From contig NZ_JAAQOM010000002.1 of NCBI RefSeq assembly GCF_011682055.1, positions 248,001 to 312,000 of the forward strand: 64,000 bases of DNA, given 5' to 3'. Below are positions 17,248 through 26,038 of this stretch, in pieces (positions within the stretch are counted from its first letter, which is position 1; every line of letters starts with the position of its first letter). Below the pieces are notes generated by a model that saw nothing but the letters and a program-made list of their open reading frames with translations, was not told the DNA's origin and did no database searches. This DNA is from Telluria antibiotica (GTDB taxonomy: Bacteria > Pseudomonadota > Gammaproteobacteria > Burkholderiales > Burkholderiaceae_D). Both the position numbers and the translations under genes were made by a program.

Positions 17248-18657
17248 CTATTCCGTCGCCAGCCGTTTGCCGAGCCGGTACAGGAACTCCTGGCCGTCAT
17301 ACAGCGACTTGACGCGCAGATGCTCGTTCAGGCCGTGCGCGCCGGAGGGTTCCGGACCGCCGAACATGCCGCTGATGCCATACGTCGGAATCCCGGCATT
17401 GTTCAGGAAGCGGCCGTCCGTCCCGCCGGGCAGCAGCGTAGGGATGACCGGCACGCCGGGCCACAGGTCGTTGCTGATGTCTTCCACCGCGTTCATGAGC
17501 GTCGGCGTCAATGGCGGCATCGGGCTGGCCACGCCCTCGCCGATGCGGGTGATCTTGATCGCGTCGTCGGCCACGACGCGTTCCAGCGTCCGCTGCACGT
17601 CGCCGATGGATTCGTCGGGCAGGATGCGGCAGTTGACGGTCGCGCGGGCGCGCTGCGGCAACGCATTGTCCGCATGTCCCGCCTCGACCTTCGTCGCCAC
17701 GCAGGTCGTGCGCACGGTCGCGTTGTGCATCGGATGCACCGCATACAGCCGATCGAGCGCCGCCCGGTCGGGCGGGTCGGCGAGGATCGCTTTCATATCG
17801 GCGGCGACCTGCCCCTGCTCGACCTGCGCCGACTTCTCGTAGAACTTGCGCGTGACGTCCGACAGCCTGAACGGGAACTCGAATTTCCCCAGCCGGGACA
17901 AGCCTTCCGCGAGTCGATAGATGGCGTTGTCGCGCATCGGCAGCGAGCTGTGGCCGCCCCCGTTCGTCACCTCCAGCTGGAAGCTCTGGTAGATCTTTTC
18001 GCCGGCCTGGATGCCGTGACGGAGCGGCTTGCCGTCCTTGTCGAGGTAACCGCCGCCCCCTTCGTTGAGCGCGATCTCGGCATCGATCAGGTCGCGATGG
18101 TGCTTGACGAGGTACTCCGCGCCGTCGAACTGCGACGGCACCATCTCTTCGTCGCAGGTGAGCGCCAGGATGACGTCGCGCTTCAGCGCCAGCTTTTCGT
18201 TCTTGTAGCGGATCATGTTGGCGACGAACACGGACGCCATCGCCTTGTCGTCGGACGCGCCGCGCGCGTAGAACACGCCGTTTTCCTCGACGAGCTTGAA
18301 TGGATCGCGCGACCAGTCCGCGCGGTTGGCTTCCACCACGTCGATATGGGCCAGCATCAGCAGCGGCTTCCTGCTGCCGTCACCCTTCAGGCGCGCCACC
18401 AGGTTGCCCTTGGCAGGGCCGCCCGGCGGCACGATGATCCGCACGTCCTCGTCGCGATAGCCGGCGGCCTTCAGGCGTTTCGCCATCTTCGTCGCGGCCA
18501 CGGTGCACGACCCCGTGGAATTCGTCGTGTTGGTCTCGACCAGTTCCTGATAGATGCCGCGCAGCTGCTTCTGCGGCGGCGTCAGGTCGGCACCCTGCGC
18601 CAGGGGACTGGCGCTGCCGAGGGATGAGAAAACCAGTAACCAGTGCGCGCGTTTCAT
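17248..18657 (-). CDS. Secreted M20-family metallopeptidase
   Basis: Predicted zinc aminoacyl-dipeptidase or carboxypeptidase of 469 residues. The signal peptide ends near SPLAQG|ADL. Metal ligands are visible in LMLAHIDVVEA (His, Asp), RGASDDKAM and LTCDEEMVPSQFDG. The dimerisation domain contains NGGGHSSLPM. The length fits the long M20 group annotated as M20/M25/M40 peptidases. It lies between the GH31 gene and the TonB receptor on the same strand but 138 bases from the receptor, beyond its terminator, so it is probably a separate unit. A role in peptide scavenging is inferred from the family. Confidence 0.87.
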   Translation of the reverse strand: MKRAHWLLVFSSLGSASPLAQGADLTPPQKQLRGIYQELVETNTTNSTGSCTVAATKMAKRLKAAGYRDEDVRIIVPPGGPAKGNLVARLKGDGSRKPLLMLAHIDVVEANRADWSRDPFKLVEENGVFYARGASDDKAMASVFVANMIRYKNEKLALKRDVILALTCDEEMVPSQFDGAEYLVKHHRDLIDAEIALNEGGGGYLDKDGKPLRHGIQAGEKIYQSFQLEVTNGGGHSSLPMRDNAIYRLAEGLSRLGKFEFPFRLSDVTRKFYEKSAQVEQGQVAADMKAILADPPDRAALDRLYAVHPMHNATVRTTCVATKVEAGHADNALPQRARATVNCRILPDESIGDVQRTLERVVADDAIKITRIGEGVASPMPPLTPTLMNAVEDISNDLWPGVPVIPTLLPGGTDGRFLNNAGIPTYGISGMFGGPEPSGAHGLNEHLRVKSLYDGQEFLYRLGKRLATE

Positions 18658-18724
18658 ATCGTCCCTATCGATGAGTGAACATACCGTCGACAGAGTATCT
18701 GATTCGACAACAACGGCGTCAACG

Positions 18725-18754
18725 AAAAAAGGGGCGCCCCGCAGGACGCCCCTT
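18725..18754 (-). terminator. Terminator of the TonB-dependent receptor gene
   Basis: On the minus strand AAGGGGCG / CGCCCCTT (18747-18754, 18729-18736) forms an 8-base stem with a 10-base loop, and the run of T follows (A-run at 18725-18730 on the plus strand). It lies 42 bases beyond the receptor stop. Confidence 0.8.
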
Positions 18755-18795
18755 CGATCCGGCGGCGCATGGCGCGCCGCTGCGTCAGTACATCG

Positions 18796-21700
18796 TCAGA
18801 ACTTGTAGCGCGCGCCCAGCATGTAGCGCGGGCCGCCGGTCGTGACGGTCAACACCTGCATGTCGGTACGGCCATGCGTGCGCTGCGTGGAGTCGGTCAG
18901 GTTGATCGCCTCCAGCGACACGGACAGGTTCTTGTTCACGTTGTAGCCGATCGACAGGTCGGTCTGGCCGTACGGCTCGACGTAGCGCGGGTTCGGCTTG
19001 CCGTTGTCGGCCACGCTCGCGAGGAACTCGCCGCGCCAGTTGTACGCCAGGCGGATCGACCACTTCTGGTCTTCGTAGATACCAACCAGGTTGGCGGAGT
19101 TCGACAGGCCGACGAGCGCGAACTGGTTACCCATGCCCATGTTGTCGTACTTGAGGCTCGACTTCACGTACGTGTAGTTGGCCTGGAAGCCGAGGCCGTT
19201 GCTGAACATGTGCTGCCAGTTGACTTCCGCGCCTTTCAGCGATGCCTTGTCCTGGTTGATGAACGTCGTCACCTGGTACGGCAGCGCCGGGTCGCCCGCG
19301 ATGCCGCTGATCGTGCCCGTCAGGTTGCCCGCCGCGTTGGTCCCGGTCGCCGTCACGCCGGGCTGGCCGGCGAAGTGCGACAGGATGTAGTTACGCATGC
19401 AGTTCGTGTCGGTCGCCACGCAGCCCGACGCGAGCGCCGCGTTCCAGTACGCGCCGCCCACCGGCGTCGTCGCCGTCGTCGACGGTTCGTTCACGACGGT
19501 CTGGCCCGCGTAGTCGGACAAGTCCTTGTAGAACAGGCCCAGCGAGACCATGCTCTGCTTCGTGTAATACCACTCGGCCGACAGGTCCAGGTTCTTCGAC
19601 TTCACCGGCGACAGGCCCGGGTTGCCGCGGTTCGCCGTCGTGCCGGTCACGCCCGCCGTCGCGCTGTACGTCGTGCCGCCCTCGATCTGGTCGTAGCGCG
19701 GGCGGCCGATCGACACGCCGTAGCTGGCGCGGACCTTCAGGTCGTCACGCACGTCCATGTCCCAGTCCAGCGTGGGCAGGAAGTTGCTGTAGCTGCCCGA
19801 CTGGGTCTGGAAGGTCTGCGTACCGAACACGATCGGCAGCTCGTTCTGCGAGATCCAGTTGACCTGCGTCGGCTGCTTCAACAGGCCGGTCGACGAGACG
19901 TCCGTCTTCTCGTAGCGGAAGCCCACGCCCGTGTGCATCGGCATCGCCGTATCCCAGTCCGTGTTGAACTGCATGTACAGCGCCTTCGTCTTCTCGATCG
20001 TCGTGCGGTTGAAGCTCGGGTTGGACAGGCTCGGGGTGTAGCCGGCCTGGTCGCCCGTGACCTTGATCGCGTTGTCGCGCACGGCGGCGAAGTCGAACAG
20101 GTTGTAGCGGTTGTACATGCGCGGATCGTTCGAGCCGCCCAGCTTGCTGAAGTACTGGCTGATGGTGTCCGCGAACCACAGGTTCTGGTTGTAGTCGGTG
20201 CCCGGGGTCTTCGACGTGCCGCCCCACGAGTCGCGCTGCACCTGCTGGAACACGGAGTGGTTGTTGACCTTCGAGTGCGACAGGCCGAAATTCAGGTTCG
20301 ACGATTCGAACAGCTTCAGGCTGCCGCCGGCCTGGATCTGGTCGATCTTCATCTTGTTCAGGCCATCCTGGAACCACGAGCCGGACACCTGGTTCGGCGC
20401 GGCCGTGTAGTCGGCGCCGGCCGGGATGACGAGGACCGGCATCTCGTGCGTGAAGTCGACGCCGGTGGTGTTGCGCGAGAAGCTGACGGTCGCCAGGTCG
20501 TTGTTCGAGCCGAACGGGCTGTCCTTCTTCGACTCGGCCACCGAGTGGTGCATGTCGAGCGACAGGCGCAACGCGGGTGACACGCGCCACTGGGTGTTGA
20601 AGCCGATCGAGTCCAAGCTCGACTTGGTGGCGAAGTCGCCGCCGTTCATCGCCATGTCCTGGTTCGTCACCTGCTCTTCGTAGTACAGCGGCGAGGCGAT
20701 CGGGCCGTTGGTCCAGCTGCTCGTCTGCGCGTTCAGCGGGTGGTTGAACCAGACCGACAGCTCGTGGTACTTGGTCTGGATCTTGTTCTGCGCGTACGTG
20801 TAGTCCAGCGTGGTCGTGATGTCCTTCACGGGACGGAACTGGAACGTCAGCTGGCCGTTCGTACGCTGGCGCTGCGAGCCGCGCACGAAGTACGACAGGT
20901 TCTGCGGCGTCAGGTAGATGTCGCTGGCCTTCGGCGGATTCGTCACGCCCACCCCCGACACGGGGATCGGCCCCGGGTCCTGGCTGACGGTGTTGCCGTG
21001 GAACGGGCCGAGCCAGCCGTTGGTGACGGCCGCCTGGTTCACGCCGAGGTTGCGCTCCTGGTAGCTGCCCGTGACGGCGAAGCCGAACATGCCGTCGTTC
21101 CACGTCGTGCTGTACAGGCCCGAGACTTCCGGCGTGACCTTCTTGCTCGCCGCGTCGATCTTCGGCAGGTTGTTGTTGGACTTGTCGTACACGCCCTTCA
21201 CGCCGAACGTGGCGCGATTGCCCATGTCGAGCGGACGGCCCGTCATGATGTTCAAGGTGGCGCCGATGCCGCCCGGCGGCGTGTCGGCGCGTGCGCTCTT
21301 GTACACCTGGATCTGCGACACGGCTTCCGACGCCAGGTTCGAGAAGTCGAACGCGCGGCCGGCCTGGTCGCCCAGGTTCGCCGTCGGCATCTGGCGGCCG
21401 TTCAGCAGGACCATGTTCAGGTCCGGTCCGACGCCGCGCACGGTGACGTTGGCGCCTTCGCCGCGGTTGCGGTCGATCGACACGCCCGAGATACGCTGGA
21501 CCGCTTCGGCCAGGTTCGTGTCGGGGAACTTGCCGATGTCGTCCGCCACGATGCCGTCCACGATGCCGTCAGAGTTACGCTTCAGGTTCAGCGTGGACTG
21601 CATGCTGGCGCGGATACCGGTCACCACGACGGTGTTCGTCGCAACGCCTTGCACCGGCGTGGTGCCGGCGGCGTCCGCCGGTGTAGCGATGCCGTTGGCG

Positions 21701-21840
21701 GCGCCGTTGCTCGTGCCGGTGCCGGCGTCCTGCGCGTAGGCCGGTCCGACCAGGGCGGCGCAGGCGCTTGCGACGGCAAGGCTGATCAGGCGATGCCTCG
21801 TGTTCAGGTGATGGGAAAAAACCCTCTTGGTGTGCTGCAC
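18796..21840 (-). CDS. TonB-dependent outer-membrane receptor (oligosaccharide type)
   Basis: Outer-membrane active importer of 1014 residues. The signal peptide ends near GPAYA|QDA. A Ser/Ala/Gly-rich spacer, a TonB-box-like NTVVVTGIRAS and a plug domain (GKFPDTNLAEAVQRISGVSIDR, NVTVRGVGPDLNMVLLNGRQ) follow. The remainder is a 22-stranded barrel ending in LGARYKF, with the usual terminal Phe. The start is GTG 21840, supported by GAGGAG six bases upstream. There is no extended N-terminal signalling domain. The promoter shares its operator with the GH1 operon, so I infer transport of a glucosyl oligosaccharide, probably from xyloglucan. Confidence 0.92.
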   Translation of the reverse strand: MQHTKRVFSHHLNTRHRLISLAVASACAALVGPAYAQDAGTGTSNGAANGIATPADAAGTTPVQGVATNTVVVTGIRASMQSTLNLKRNSDGIVDGIVADDIGKFPDTNLAEAVQRISGVSIDRNRGEGANVTVRGVGPDLNMVLLNGRQMPTANLGDQAGRAFDFSNLASEAVSQIQVYKSARADTPPGGIGATLNIMTGRPLDMGNRATFGVKGVYDKSNNNLPKIDAASKKVTPEVSGLYSTTWNDGMFGFAVTGSYQERNLGVNQAAVTNGWLGPFHGNTVSQDPGPIPVSGVGVTNPPKASDIYLTPQNLSYFVRGSQRQRTNGQLTFQFRPVKDITTTLDYTYAQNKIQTKYHELSVWFNHPLNAQTSSWTNGPIASPLYYEEQVTNQDMAMNGGDFATKSSLDSIGFNTQWRVSPALRLSLDMHHSVAESKKDSPFGSNNDLATVSFSRNTTGVDFTHEMPVLVIPAGADYTAAPNQVSGSWFQDGLNKMKIDQIQAGGSLKLFESSNLNFGLSHSKVNNHSVFQQVQRDSWGGTSKTPGTDYNQNLWFADTISQYFSKLGGSNDPRMYNRYNLFDFAAVRDNAIKVTGDQAGYTPSLSNPSFNRTTIEKTKALYMQFNTDWDTAMPMHTGVGFRYEKTDVSSTGLLKQPTQVNWISQNELPIVFGTQTFQTQSGSYSNFLPTLDWDMDVRDDLKVRASYGVSIGRPRYDQIEGGTTYSATAGVTGTTANRGNPGLSPVKSKNLDLSAEWYYTKQSMVSLGLFYKDLSDYAGQTVVNEPSTTATTPVGGAYWNAALASGCVATDTNCMRNYILSHFAGQPGVTATGTNAAGNLTGTISGIAGDPALPYQVTTFINQDKASLKGAEVNWQHMFSNGLGFQANYTYVKSSLKYDNMGMGNQFALVGLSNSANLVGIYEDQKWSIRLAYNWRGEFLASVADNGKPNPRYVEPYGQTDLSIGYNVNKNLSVSLEAINLTDSTQRTHGRTDMQVLTVTTGGPRYMLGARYKF

Positions 21841-22130
21841 TGTGTCTCCTCTCGTCTCTCGAAAAATCGTCGCCGCGCCCGACGGCGGCGGCGTCGTGGT
21901 GGTGGTACGACTCCTTGCGCTCCCCGCCGGTCTCTGCCGGCGCGGTGGTCATCCGCCGACGCAGGCCCTCGGACCGTTGCGTGAATGACTCTCTGGTCAT
22001 TGATAGCGGACATCATTTGCTCAAGATTAAAGAAGATTCCATGGATTGGTCAATCGGTCGAACCAACCGTATGCACGTCGAACGTGCGCTCTCGCACCAT
22101 TCCGGACGGGACTGCGAGCGCGAAAACGGC

Positions 22131-22142
22131 CGTTACGTAACG
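22131..22142. promoter_or_regulatory. 12-base perfect palindrome in the TonB-receptor leader
   Basis: CGTTACGTAACG is perfectly symmetric. It lies 40 bases downstream of the receptor promoter and 203 bases upstream of the ROK regulator start. It could be a dimeric regulator site. No other copy was noticed in the window. Confidence 0.35.
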
Positions 22143-22170
22143 CACGTATAAAAGTATTCGGGAATGTTAA

Positions 22171-22210
22171 AGAAATCGATTTCATAAATAAATCAATCAC
22201 TTCGTTCCAA
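22171..22210 (-). promoter_or_regulatory. Promoter and shared LacI-type operator of the TonB receptor
   Basis: On the minus strand TTGGAA (22205-22210) and TTATGA (22182-22187) are 17 bases apart. The palindrome GAAATCGATTTC (22172-22183) overlaps the -10 and continues into the transcription start. With flanks, 13 of 14 bases match the operator at 1307-1320, and its place relative to the -10 is the same. The untranslated leader would be about 340 bases. The 504-base gap between receptor and ROK gene is AT-rich and otherwise holds the palindrome at 22131. Confidence 0.7.
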
Positions 22211-22344
22211 CCCGCTGCGCAAGCGGCGCCGTTATACTTTTCACCAGCCAACGCCTGCGTCATCATATTTATGCTTAATGCATGATGTACAAAATTTTCC
22301 AATCTGTTGCATAATCATCACACTCCACTTGATTTTCTCCGCCC

Positions 22345-23604
22345 ATGCCCGTAACCGGTGACCAGCAACTCCTCAAGCAACTGAACCGCATGGCACTGGT
22401 ACGCCAGGTCAGCCTCCAGCCCGGACTGTCGCGCGCGGCGCTCGCCGACGTGCTGGGCCTGACCAAGTCGACCATCAGCCTCCTCGTGCGCGAACTCGTC
22501 GACGAAGGCTGGCTCACGGAAAGCGAATTGCTCGTGACGGGGGAAGTGGGCCGGCGCGCCACGCCGCTGCACCTCGACCCGTCGCACCTGGCCCTGCTCG
22601 GTGCCGACCTGGGCGTGGACGAGGCGCGCGTCGTCGCCACCAACCTGCTGGGCGAGGTGCTCGACACCCGGATCCTCACGTACGAGGACGCCGGCGACGC
22701 GGAAGCCTGCATCCGCCAGGCGACGCTCGCGCTCGTGAAGCTCGCGAAGCGGCTGGGGCGTCCGGGCGCAAACGCGCCGGGACGGCGCGTGCTCGGCGTG
22801 GGCTTCGGCCTGCACGGCGCCGTCGACGAAGCGCGCGGCATCCTGCACCACGCGCCACACCTCGGCTGGCGCGACGTGGACGTGGCCGGCGTCGTGCACA
22901 CCCACGTCGCCGGTTCGCCGCTGGACGGGCTGCCGCTGTACATGCAGAACGAGGCGAACGTGGCGGCACTGGGCGAGTTCGAATTCGCCGACCAGTCGGG
23001 CACCGACCCGCTGATCTACTTGTCGATCGGGTATGGCGTGGGCGCCGGCGTGATCGTCCACGACCACCTGCTGACGGGCCTGTCGGGCTTCGCCGGCGAA
23101 GTGGGCCACACGATCCTGCAAGCCGGCGGCCCGCTATGCTCGTGCGGACGGCGCGGCTGCGCCGACGCGCTGATCGGCCTCGATTCGCTGCTGGGCCGCG
23201 AGCGCCCGAGCCATCCCGCGCTGGAGCACCTGTTCCGGCGCGTGGCCGAGGGCGATGCGGCCAGGTGCGCCGCCGTCGATGCGGCCGGGCGCCAGCTCGG
23301 CATCCTGCTCAACAATCTGTGGGCCGGCTTCGATCCGATGGCGATCGTCATCGGCGGTCCGGCGCTGCAGCTGGGCGACGCGTTCATCGCGCCCGCGCGC
23401 CACGTGCTGGCCGCGTACGCGCACGCGGCGATGCTGCAGCCGCCGGCCATACGCACGTCGCACTTCGGCGTGCAGGCCGTGGCCGTGGGCGCCGCCGCGC
23501 TGGCGCGCTACCGCGTCACGCGGCCCCTGGACGTGCAAACGATCGCCCGCAGCAGCGCGCGCGGAACAAGCCCCCGTCCTGCCGGGCTCGCGCTGCCGCA
23601 CTAA
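22345..23604 (+). CDS. ROK-family transcriptional regulator (XylR/NagC type)
   Basis: Predicted sugar-sensing repressor of 419 residues. The N-terminal winged helix (LVRQVSLQPGLSRAALADVLGLTKSTISLLVRELVDEGWL) precedes a ROK sugar-kinase-like domain with LGADLGVDEAR, YLSIGYGVGAGVIV, GFAGEVGHTIL and the zinc motif CSCGRRGC. The C-terminal 30 residues after ALARYRVTR look disordered. It diverges from the TonB receptor and is followed 22 bases later by an oxidoreductase gene. Which promoter it controls is not visible; the receptor and its own gene are the first candidates. Confidence 0.9.
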   Translation: MPVTGDQQLLKQLNRMALVRQVSLQPGLSRAALADVLGLTKSTISLLVRELVDEGWLTESELLVTGEVGRRATPLHLDPSHLALLGADLGVDEARVVATNLLGEVLDTRILTYEDAGDAEACIRQATLALVKLAKRLGRPGANAPGRRVLGVGFGLHGAVDEARGILHHAPHLGWRDVDVAGVVHTHVAGSPLDGLPLYMQNEANVAALGEFEFADQSGTDPLIYLSIGYGVGAGVIVHDHLLTGLSGFAGEVGHTILQAGGPLCSCGRRGCADALIGLDSLLGRERPSHPALEHLFRRVAEGDAARCAAVDAAGRQLGILLNNLWAGFDPMAIVIGGPALQLGDAFIAPARHVLAAYAHAAMLQPPAIRTSHFGVQAVAVGAAALARYRVTRPLDVQTIARSSARGTSPRPAGLALPH

Positions 23605-23626
23605 CCTGCTCTACTACAAGGAACAC

Positions 23627-24691
23627 ATGACCGCTGACACGATCAACGTTGGACTCATCGGCTACGGCTTCGCCGGCCAGGTCTTCCACGCGCCGCTGCT
23701 GCGCACGACGCCTGGCCTGTCCATCGCCGCCGTCGCGAGCCGCAACGGCGACAAGGTGCGCGCCGACCTCGGCCCCGTGACCGTCCACGCCGACCCGGCC
23801 GCCCTCCTCGCCGATCCGGCCGTGCAACTCGTCGTGCTCGCGAGCCCGAATGCGACGCACTTCCCGCTCGCGCAAGCCGCGCTGGAAGCGGGCAAGCACG
23901 TCGTCGTCGACAAGCCGTTCACGGACACCGCGGCGCAGGCCGCCGCGCTCGTGCGCCTGGCCGACGACAAGGGCCTGCTGCTGAGCGTCTACCACAACCG
24001 CCGCTGGGACAGCACGACGCGCACCGCGCTGCGCCTGCTGGCCGCCGGCACGCTGGGCCAGGTGCGCCACGCGTCCATGCATTTCGACCGCTTCCGCCCG
24101 CAACCGCAGGCGCGCTGGAAGGAAGACGCTGACGCCGGCGGCGGCATCTGGATGGACCTGGGCCCGCACCTGCTGGACGAAACGCTGCTGTACTTCGGCG
24201 AACCGCTGGCCATCGAGGCCGACCTGCCGCTGCTGCGCCCCGGCAGCCGCTGCGAAGACCAGTTCCAGGCGCGCCTGCGCTACGCGGACGGCCTGCGCGT
24301 GGACCTCGGCGCCAGCATGGTCGCCGCCATCGCGCGCCCGCGCATCGCGCTGCACGGCTTGCAGGGCAGCTGGGTCAAGCAGAGCCTCGACCCGCAGGAG
24401 GCCGCACTGATCGCGGGCCACCGTCCGACCGGCGCCCCGGCCACGTGGGGCGTCGACACGGAAGCGGGCACCCTGGCCGTGCTGCGCGACGGGACGGTTG
24501 CGACATCCAGCCTGCCGACGGAAAACGGCGCCTACCCGGCCTATTACGCGGGCATCCGCGACGCCCTGCTCGGCACGGGACCGAACCCCGTGCCGGCGCG
24601 CGAGGCGCTCACGGTGATGCGCCTGCTGGACGCGGGCCGCATCAGCGCGGCCGAACGGCGCGAAGTGCCGCTGGCCGAACTGCCCGCCTGA
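23627..24691 (+). CDS. Gfo/Idh/MocA-family oxidoreductase
   Basis: NAD(P)-dependent sugar or inositol dehydrogenase-type enzyme of 354 residues. The Rossmann motif GLIGYGFAGQVFHAP is at the N terminus, EAGKHVVVDKPFTDT has the conserved EKP-like Lys, and GGGIWMDLGPHLLDETL carries the catalytic-region Asp and His. It is cytosolic. ATG 23627 lies 22 bases after the ROK gene and has a weak site (aagga). Members of this subgroup (YvaA/YhhX-like) act on cyclic polyols or sugars. The substrate here is unknown, though co-transcription with a sugar regulator fits sugar catabolism. Confidence 0.88.
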   Translation: MTADTINVGLIGYGFAGQVFHAPLLRTTPGLSIAAVASRNGDKVRADLGPVTVHADPAALLADPAVQLVVLASPNATHFPLAQAALEAGKHVVVDKPFTDTAAQAAALVRLADDKGLLLSVYHNRRWDSTTRTALRLLAAGTLGQVRHASMHFDRFRPQPQARWKEDADAGGGIWMDLGPHLLDETLLYFGEPLAIEADLPLLRPGSRCEDQFQARLRYADGLRVDLGASMVAAIARPRIALHGLQGSWVKQSLDPQEAALIAGHRPTGAPATWGVDTEAGTLAVLRDGTVATSSLPTENGAYPAYYAGIRDALLGTGPNPVPAREALTVMRLLDAGRISAAERREVPLAELPA

Positions 24692-24703
24692 CCACTTCTC
24701 GGG

Positions 24704-25189
24704 TCAGCCCTGGCCCGCCTCCAGGTTCGCGTGCACGCGCGCGAGCAGGTCCAGCAAGGTCGCGCGATCCGCGTCCGGGATGCCGTCCAGCGCCGCCTCG
24801 GCCAATGCGCCGTCGTGGACGTGCAGCGCGGCGAACATCGCCTTCCCCTCATCCGACAACGACAAGCGCGTGCTGCGCTTGTCCGCCTCGTCGGTCACGG
24901 CCTTCAGCAGGCCCCGGTCGCGCAGGCCGCGCACGAGGCGCGCCAATTGGGCCTTGTCGCGTCCCGAATGCGCGGCCAGGTCGCTCTGCGTCGCCCCGGG
25001 CCGGCGCGCGAAGAACCCCAGCACCTTGATCTCCATGTGCGCCAGGTCGTGCGGGCCCGCGCGCAGGCTGCGCTGCTGCGCGGAACGGTACAGGTGCATG
25101 ATGTCATGCACGCGCTCGAGCACCTCCAGCGCGGGCGACGGAGGCTTTTGGTTGACTTTATCAACTTTGTTTCGCATAATAGGGGACAT
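24704..25189 (-). CDS. MarR-family transcriptional regulator
   Basis: Winged-helix regulator of about 161 residues. The core has LAHMEIKVLGFFARRPGATQSDLAAHSGRDKAQLARLVRGLRDRGLL and the wing DEADKRSTRLSLSDEGKAMF. ATG 25189 is used; ATG 25177 (MRNKVDK) is equally possible and the more upstream TTG 25195 is less likely. It diverges from the siderophore-interacting-protein gene with only 24 bases between starts. Two direct repeats, GACWTTATCAAC, lie at the junction and are the likely binding sites. The gene converges on the oxidoreductase gene with 12 bases between stops. Confidence 0.87.
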   Translation of the reverse strand: MSPIMRNKVDKVNQKPPSPALEVLERVHDIMHLYRSAQQRSLRAGPHDLAHMEIKVLGFFARRPGATQSDLAAHSGRDKAQLARLVRGLRDRGLLKAVTDEADKRSTRLSLSDEGKAMFAALHVHDGALAEAALDGIPDADRATLLDLLARVHANLEAGQG

Positions 25190-25196
25190 TATCAAC
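25154..25196. promoter_or_regulatory. Paired direct repeats at the MarR/siderophore-protein junction
   Basis: GACTTTATCAAC (25154-25165) and GACATTATCAAC (25185-25196) match at 11 of 12 bases and are 31 bases apart, about three helical turns. The first is also part of the small inverted repeat GTTGA-N5-TCAAC (25151-25165). One copy overlaps the MarR start and both lie just before the divergent gene, as expected for an autoregulator. Confidence 0.6.
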
Positions 25197-25213
25197 TAGT
25201 TTTCGGAGCGACG

Positions 25214-25948
25214 ATGCCGCCAGCAGATCGACAAGACACGTTTGTACGCCGCGTGCGCCATGAACTCAAGCTGCGCGAGCTCACCGTCGCGCGCGTCGAC
25301 CGCCTCGGCGACGGCTTCGCCGCCATCACGTTCACGGGCGAGGCGCTGGCCGACTTCGTGTCGCTGTCGTTTGACGATCACGTCAAATTCATGTTCACGG
25401 CCGCGGACGGCGCGCAGGTGAGGCGCGACTATACCCCACGCCGCTTCGACCGCGAAGCCCGCGCGCTCGTCATCGAGTTCGCGCTGCACGGCGACGGCAA
25501 GGCGTCGACGTGGGCGCGCGAGGCGGCGCCCGGCCAGCGCGTCGTCGTCGGCGGGCCGCGCGGGTCGATGATTTTGCCGCCCGATCTCGACTGGCAGCTG
25601 CTGGTCGGCGACGCCACCGCCCTGCCCGCGATCGCGCGCCGGCTGGAAGAGCTGCCGCGCGCCGGCCGCGTGCTCGTGCGCGCACACGCGGCGCGGGAAG
25701 ACCGCCGCGCCTTCGCGGGCGCGGCCGACGTCGACGTGCGCTGGTTCGACACGGCGGAGGATCTCGTGGCGGATGTGCGGGCGCTCGCCCTGCCGGACGG
25801 GCGCGGGTTCGCGTGGGGCGGTGGCGAAGCGGCGCTGATGGCGCAGGTGCGCGCCGTGTTGAACGACAAGGGCGTGCCGCGCGAGGCGACACGCGTGTCG
25901 GCGTATTGGAAACGCGGTGTGGCGGAGCACCACGAACATCTCGAATGA
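25214..25948 (+). CDS. Siderophore-interacting protein (FAD/NAD(P)H ferric reductase family)
   Basis: Cytosolic flavoprotein of 244 residues, expected to reduce iron bound to an imported siderophore. The FAD-binding beta barrel has the RDYTPRRFD motif and GGPRGSMIL. The SIP C-terminal domain has LLVGDATALPAIARRLEELP, GGGEAALM and the typical end SAYWKRGVAEHHE. ATG 25214 has ggag eight bases upstream. The divergent MarR gene probably regulates it. No siderophore biosynthesis or receptor gene is nearby. Confidence 0.9.
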   Translation: MPPADRQDTFVRRVRHELKLRELTVARVDRLGDGFAAITFTGEALADFVSLSFDDHVKFMFTAADGAQVRRDYTPRRFDREARALVIEFALHGDGKASTWAREAAPGQRVVVGGPRGSMILPPDLDWQLLVGDATALPAIARRLEELPRAGRVLVRAHAAREDRRAFAGAADVDVRWFDTAEDLVADVRALALPDGRGFAWGGGEAALMAQVRAVLNDKGVPREATRVSAYWKRGVAEHHEHLE

Positions 25949-25967
25949 CGCGGTGAATCATGTGTTT

Positions 25968-26034
25968 GGTGGGCGGAGGCCGCCCACCCTACGCAACGCA
26001 AGCGTGGCGGTAGGGTGGGCACCCCGTGCCCACC
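25968..26034. repeat. REP-like dispersed palindromic repeat
   Basis: Three nested inverted repeats fill this gap. GGTGGGCGG / CCGCCCACC (25968-25976, 25980-25988), GCCCACCCTAC / GTAGGGTGGGC (25982-25992, 26010-26020) and GGTGGGCAC / GTGCCCACC around 26014-26034 can form competing hairpins. Such GTAGGGTGGGCAC units are common dispersed intergenic repeats in related genomes, as far as I recall. It may also act as a terminator for both converging genes. Confidence 0.6.
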
Positions 26035-26038
26035 GATG

